Source of the DNA: an uncultured Myxococcales bacterium
Lineage (GTDB): Bacteria > Myxococcota_A > Polyangia > Polyangiales > Polyangiaceae
Reading direction: 5' to 3'
NCBI GenBank assembly: GCA_937949945.1
Contig: CALFEQ010000191.1
Location: 6,831 to 70,830 of the forward strand
DNA: 64,000 nucleotides
Shown: one piece after another, positions 59,834-64,000 of the stretch
How positions within the stretch are numbered: position 1 is the first letter of the stretch
Layout of the letters: the number at the start of each line of letters is the position of its first letter
Position numbers and translations under genes: made by a program
Notes under the pieces: generated by a model
Database searches by the model: none
Told to the model about the DNA's origin: nothing
The model's input: the letters and a program-made list of their open reading frames with translations, nothing else

Positions 59834-61846
59834 CTAAGGATTGTCCGTACGGCCGCGCATCTGCTCGAGAAGAGCGGCTTGACGCGCGAGCTCGGAGCGC
59901 GCACGAGCGAGCTCCTCGCCCGACTCGGCCGCGACGCGCAGCGCATGCTCCTGCGCGAGCGCTTGCCGTAGCGCGTCGAGCTCGTCCCGCGCACGCGCGA
60001 GCTCGGCGCGTGCCCGATCGAGCTCGGACTTCACCGCCTCCACGTCCGCAGACACGCGCGGCTCCTGACGCGGCTCGCCGTCCGACGTGGCTCGAGCACG
60101 CCGGGCGGACTCCTTCAGCTCTTCGAGCTGCTTCTCGAGCTCGGCGATGCGCCATCCGCGAGCGACCAGCTCGCCTTCGCGGCGCGCGACCTCGGCCGCG
60201 AGCTCGTCGAGCTTCTTCCGCAACCGAGCCAGCTCCCCGTTCGCGACGGGCGTCTCCACCGAGAGCGGCGGCGCGGCCTCGAACCGGGCGCCGTTCGTCG
60301 CCGATTCACGCGACTCCTCGAGCGCGGTGACGAGCTCTTTGACGAGCTGCTCGCGACGAACGAGCTCCTTCTCGAGCGAGGCGATGACCCGTGCGCGATC
60401 GCGGAGCTGCTCCTCGTAGCCCTCCGTCTCCTTCGCGTGCGCTTCGGCGAGGTGCGCGAGGTCGGCGACGTGCAGCGCGAGCGCCGCCTCCGCGCGCTCG
60501 GCGCGGTCGCGCAGCGCGTCCATGTCGGCCTGCAGGTCCATCGCGGTGGACTCCGCCGAGCGACGTGCGTTCAGCTCGTCGACGGCGGCGGCCAATGCTG
60601 CCTCGGCCCGCTCGGCCCGATCGCGCATCTGCGCGAGGCTCGAGTTGAGATGCACGGTCGTCTCCGTGCTCTCCTGGCGCGACGAAGAGAGCTCCGAGAG
60701 CGCCACGGCGAGCGCCGTCTCCGCGCGCTCGGCGCGATCGACGAGGGCCTGGACCTCGATCTCCGCCGACGTCGCGACGAAGGAGGCCGCCGTACGGCGG
60801 GCGTCGAGCTCCGCGCTCAGCGCGTGGATGCGTTCGTCACGCTCGGCCAGGGCTCGCTCGGCCTCGAGCAGTCGGTTCTCGAGCGAGGCCATCGTCTGCT
60901 GCGTGGCGGCGAGCACGGACTCGAGCTCCATCGCACGCGTGAGCGCTCCGTCGCGCTCGGACGTGGTCCGATCGAGACGCGCGGTGAGATCCGCCGCACG
61001 TGACTCGGCCGCGACGAGCCGTTCGCGGAGCTCCTCCACTTGCGAGGTGAGGAGCTTGGCCTGGAGCTGCGCCGCGGCGAGGTTCGACTCGAGCTCGATG
61101 GCGGCGCGGGACGGCTCCTCGCGACGCGGGAGCTGCACGATCGCGTATGGATCGAGCTCCGGCATCGGCCGCTTCTCGCTCCGCTGGCCGGCGACCACCA
61201 CGAACACGGAAGGCGGATCCGTCGGCGCGAGCCGCGTGTCGACGGTGACGGGAGGCGTCTCCGACTCTTCGCCGCCGAGCTCCGCGAAGACGACGCCCGT
61301 GAACGGGACGACACCGGCGAGCGCCACTTCCTCGAACTGGGTCGCGAAGATGTCGTAGAGCTCGGAGTACTCGAGCGTCGGTGGACCGAGGTCCGTGGTG
61401 AACGGCACGTCTCCACCCTCGTCGCCTTCGGCGACCTTCGCGCGGCCCATCGCGAGCACGTGACCGTTCGGCGCGACGGCGCGTCGGAGACGAGCGATCG
61501 CATCACGAGGATCGTTCAGCTCCGAGAGGTCCGGGACGACGGCCAGATCGAACGCGCCATCGCGGACCTCGAGCTCGTCGACGAGCGCCCGGATGGTGAC
61601 GCCGCGCGGCGCCCTGCGCGCCGTGTTGGCGGCGCGCGCCGGGTCCGGATCGAAGACGTGGACCGCGCGCGCTCCGAGCTCCAGCAGCCGCTCCGCCACC
61701 GAGCTCTCCGCATCGCCGACGACGATGACGTGGACGCCCGACGCGAGCGGCTCCGCGTACACGAGCAACGCGTCGACGAGCGATGCCGGAGCGACGTCGC
61801 CGCCGGCGCTTCCCTGGCTCCTCTCGGGCACCCTTCCGCTCGTCAT
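59834..61846 (-). CDS. methyltransferase-fold N-terminus fused to a long coiled coil
   Basis: A 670-residue protein. Residues ~20-150 have the alternating beta-alpha pattern and Gly-rich first loop of class I SAM methyltransferases (HVIVVGDAESSVAERLLELG, then VHVFDPDPARA, FDLAVVPDLSEL). A standard motif I (GxGxG) is not present, so activity is uncertain. Residues ~250-665 are a long coiled coil of Glu/Arg/Ala heptads. Such proteins often act as polar or cytoskeletal scaffolds. The closest architecture I can think of is the pseudo-receiver plus coiled-coil motility protein AglZ of Myxococcus, but the N-terminus differs. ATG at 61846. Confidence 0.65.
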   Translation of the reverse strand: MTSGRVPERSQGSAGGDVAPASLVDALLVYAEPLASGVHVIVVGDAESSVAERLLELGARAVHVFDPDPARAANTARRAPRGVTIRALVDELEVRDGAFDLAVVPDLSELNDPRDAIARLRRAVAPNGHVLAMGRAKVAEGDEGGDVPFTTDLGPPTLEYSELYDIFATQFEEVALAGVVPFTGVVFAELGGEESETPPVTVDTRLAPTDPPSVFVVVAGQRSEKRPMPELDPYAIVQLPRREEPSRAAIELESNLAAAQLQAKLLTSQVEELRERLVAAESRAADLTARLDRTTSERDGALTRAMELESVLAATQQTMASLENRLLEAERALAERDERIHALSAELDARRTAASFVATSAEIEVQALVDRAERAETALAVALSELSSSRQESTETTVHLNSSLAQMRDRAERAEAALAAAVDELNARRSAESTAMDLQADMDALRDRAERAEAALALHVADLAHLAEAHAKETEGYEEQLRDRARVIASLEKELVRREQLVKELVTALEESRESATNGARFEAAPPLSVETPVANGELARLRKKLDELAAEVARREGELVARGWRIAELEKQLEELKESARRARATSDGEPRQEPRVSADVEAVKSELDRARAELARARDELDALRQALAQEHALRVAAESGEELARARSELARQAALLEQMRGRTDNP

Positions 61847-61949
61847 GCTCGTTTTGCGCGTTTCTATCACAGAGCGTAGCAGCGCGAGCACCCGAGGACG
61901 CCCGCGCGGCCGGAACGAGCCGCGCTCTCGTCGGTCGGGCGGGGCACCG

Positions 61950-63833
61950 TCACGCCCCGCTCATCCCGCCGGCCGCGGCGGCGCCCACGAGACCTGCGCG
62001 GGCGAGCAGCCGACCACGGCGCTCGACGCCGGTCCAGCGTACGCGGACGGGCTCGCCGTCCCTCGCTCGGTCGGTCGCGCGCCTGCCCTCGAGCCCGAGC
62101 ACGAGCGCACCGACGAGCGCGGCCGCTGCGGTGGGCGTCGGCTCCTCCGGCGAGAGGCGAAGGACGCGCTCCTCCGCCGTCCTGCCGGGCACGATCGGAA
62201 CGCCGGCGGCGAGACCCGCGATGCGCTCGGCCGTGGCCGAGGCGTCTTCGAAGCGGACGAGGACCTCGGGGATCGCGCCGTGGCCGCCCGGGCTCGTCGC
62301 GAGCGCGAGCTCGATCGCTCGCAGTCCCGGCGTTCGGTCGCGCGGCACGCACGTGAGGCGCACCTCGTCGACGCTCTCGCCTTCCCCGTCCTTCCCCTCG
62401 ACGACGCGCGCGACGGTGGAGAGCTCGGCGTGCTCGAGATCGATCACGGATGCGAGCGCGTCACGCGCGGGCCGCAGCATGCGCACGGCCAGCTCGGTCG
62501 GCGTGGGAGGGAGCTGCGCGCGTGTACCGGTGACGAAGATCGGGACGACCGCGGCGAACGAGAGCGGCAGGGCAATCGCGATCTGAGGGACGTGCGCCCG
62601 CAGGAACCAGGCGCCGGCGCCGAACATGCACGCGATGCCGAAGAACGCGAAGAAGCCACGCCGTGTCGTGACGTCGAGCCCGTCGGTCGGCAGCGGCTCG
62701 CGCGGCGCGGCGACGAGCAGGAGCGAATCGGCCGTCGGGCGCCACTGCCCGGGCCCGCGCGGACGTGCGAGGACGACGGGCGCGCGATGGGCGCCGATCG
62801 CCATCGCGAGCACGACCAACGATGCGCCCACGAGCGGGCTCCACCAGAGCAAGCACGCGAGCGCCGACGCCGTGACGACGCCGTACGCGAACGGAGCGGC
62901 TCCCCACGCCAACGGGAGGAGCGGTCGAGCGATCGCTCGCCGGAGCTCGGCGGCGGCGCGAACGGCCCGCTGCTTGTGACGGAGCAGCGCCGCGAGCACG
63001 CCCGCGAAGAGCGCGAAGGCGGCGGCCGCGACGATGCGCGAGAGGTTCGACGCGATCAGCGACGGCGGCGCCGTCTCGCGGACGGGCGGCGGCCGCAGCT
63101 CGGGCGACGTCACGAGCGGGAAGGCCTTCGGGTCGACGCGCGCGGCCCAGGTCACCGCCTCGCCGCGCGGGACGTGGGCGCGCACGAGCTCGAGCGCGTC
63201 GCGTTCGGCGGAGCGACGCAGCGTCGCGAGCGTGGTCGAGCCCGCGATACCGGCGAGCCGCGGCTCCGTCGGCGCCGCGGGCAGATCGAAGACGACGCGC
63301 GCGCCGTCGTGCCCCTCGGGCGCCGGCGGCGCGGTCCACGCGATCCTCCACATCGCGCCGTCACGCGCGAGCAGCTTCGTGGCGACGAGGTCCAGCTTGT
63401 ACGTGACGTCGACGGTGTAGATGCCCCGGCCGAGCCCCTTGCCCTCGTCGATCATGAGCCGCAGCGTGATCGGCTTCGCGCCCGCCTCGCTCGGCTTGTC
63501 GGTCGAGGCAGCTTCGTCGCGCTTGTTCGGCGTCGGCTCGACGGCCTCGACGCGCGCGAGCACCTCGGCGCCGGTCTTCTCGGAGACGAAGACGGCCTCC
63601 GGCGCGATCTCGGCGGCCGGGTGAATGCCCGCGATCTCGACCGTCTTGAAGCGACCGGCGACGATCCGATAGCGCAAGTGATGCTGGACCGTCGCGACCC
63701 CGTCGGGCCCGACCTCGAACCGCACGTCGTCGGACGTCTGGTGAATCTCCTGCCACCCCGCCGCGTCCGCAGGCGGAGCGAGCGCCGTCACCGCCGCAGC
63801 GATCAGGACGGGCGAGAGTCGCTTGGCAAGCAT
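61950..63833 (-). CDS. exported/multi-pass membrane protein of unknown function
   Basis: A 627-residue protein with a signal peptide (about 1-25, LSPVLIAAAVTALAPPADA). An extracytoplasmic beta-rich domain of ~240 residues (FEVGPDGVATVQHHLRYRI) comes next, then a cluster of hydrophobic segments (about 265-460). A long soluble domain follows. The layout recalls DUF2207-type membrane proteins, but I am not confident of the family. ATG at 63833 is preferred to an in-frame GTG at 63851. Its upstream region carries element F, and the downstream neighbour on the same strand is the coiled-coil protein. Confidence 0.55.
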   Translation of the reverse strand: MLAKRLSPVLIAAAVTALAPPADAAGWQEIHQTSDDVRFEVGPDGVATVQHHLRYRIVAGRFKTVEIAGIHPAAEIAPEAVFVSEKTGAEVLARVEAVEPTPNKRDEAASTDKPSEAGAKPITLRLMIDEGKGLGRGIYTVDVTYKLDLVATKLLARDGAMWRIAWTAPPAPEGHDGARVVFDLPAAPTEPRLAGIAGSTTLATLRRSAERDALELVRAHVPRGEAVTWAARVDPKAFPLVTSPELRPPPVRETAPPSLIASNLSRIVAAAAFALFAGVLAALLRHKQRAVRAAAELRRAIARPLLPLAWGAAPFAYGVVTASALACLLWWSPLVGASLVVLAMAIGAHRAPVVLARPRGPGQWRPTADSLLLVAAPREPLPTDGLDVTTRRGFFAFFGIACMFGAGAWFLRAHVPQIAIALPLSFAAVVPIFVTGTRAQLPPTPTELAVRMLRPARDALASVIDLEHAELSTVARVVEGKDGEGESVDEVRLTCVPRDRTPGLRAIELALATSPGGHGAIPEVLVRFEDASATAERIAGLAAGVPIVPGRTAEERVLRLSPEEPTPTAAAALVGALVLGLEGRRATDRARDGEPVRVRWTGVERRGRLLARAGLVGAAAAGGMSGA

Positions 63834-63880
63834 TGCCTCACATCTACCCACATCCGCCGGGCATGGGAAATTTCGGGCAA

Positions 63881-64000
63881 GAGGCTCCGGGCTCCAGGCT
63901 CCAGGGAAGGAACGCCTCGAGGCCCATCAGGCCCAGCCCTCAGCCCTCAGTCCTCAGCATCTGAGGACGCGCGCGGAGCGCGCCCACCTGGAGCCTGGAG
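63881..64000. repeat. Heptamer-bracketed element F, truncated by the window edge
   Basis: The left arm (63881-63906, GGCTCCG GGCTCCA GGCTCCA) lies 47 bases upstream of the minus-strand gene start. The right-type arm begins near 63986 (CACCTGGAGCCTGGAG) and runs off the window. The ~80-bp interior is rich in CCCTCAG repeats (63929-63958). The second flank cannot be seen, so the element's placement relative to that gene is unknown. Confidence 0.55.

Overview
This is high-GC (near 70% by eye) chromosomal DNA with dense coding on both strands. It most resembles a Myxococcota (myxobacterial, Polyangia-like) chromosome. The evidence is a Ser/Thr protein kinase and a pseudokinase, ExbB/ExbD motor modules present twice, a stand-alone PilZ protein of the myxobacterial paralogous type, a PEGA/TPR protein, a giant Pro/Ala linker protein, a tandem-RRM RNA-binding protein, and a lipoprotein with a planctomycete/myxobacterial-type cytochrome motif. 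I saw no tRNA, rRNA, CRISPR array, transposase, integrase or prophage. Genus cannot be fixed from this window.

Layout. 0.5-7 kb: LolC/E-type permease with a large insertion, a GAF protein, and an orphan sensor kinase preceded by a 44-bp tandem repeat. 7-15 kb: tandem-RRM protein, rpmG, then the rod-shape operon mreB-mreC-mreD-mrdA(PBP2)-rodA. 15-22 kb: a small lipoprotein and two divergent modules, each ExbB + ExbD + ExbD, separated by a 1.1-kb gene-free gap; the right one carries an extra membrane-anchored protein. 22-27 kb: a tightly packed minus-strand set (beta-class DNA methyltransferase, HD phosphohydrolase, exported beta-rich protein, glycerate 2-kinase). 27-35 kb: helicase C-terminal-like protein, cytochrome-like lipoprotein, lysA, pyk, a second orphan histidine kinase, PEGA/TPR protein. 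35-46 kb: Ser/Thr kinase, acyl-CoA synthetase, PilZ, nadA, mlaE, alr and a heterodimeric ABC exporter. 46-53 kb: DUF3025, KOW protein, RpoH-like sigma factor, rsmI, a membrane pseudokinase. 53-64 kb (minus strand): coiled-coil/methyltransferase-like protein, dnaJ, a lone FliI/SctN-type ATPase, an ABC permease-ATPase pair, an ABC-F protein, a glutaredoxin lipoprotein, and a large exported membrane protein at the end.

The most striking non-genic signal is a family of six intergenic elements (A-F). Each is bracketed by an array of a 7-bp unit, GGCTCCA on the left and its reverse complement TGGAGCC on the right. The interiors (about 80-370 bp) share no obvious sequence. The arms sit within a few bases of the flanking stop or start codons, so in most cases the element is the entire intergenic region. 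As RNA, the two arms could pair and close off the interior. I know of no named element with this architecture and flag it as the leading candidate for something undescribed. Other points of interest are the paired 1+2 ExbB/ExbD modules, an ABC ATPase with Arg in its P-loop, a pseudokinase lacking the HRD Asp, the lone SctN-type ATPase beside dnaJ, and the methyltransferase/HD-hydrolase pair.
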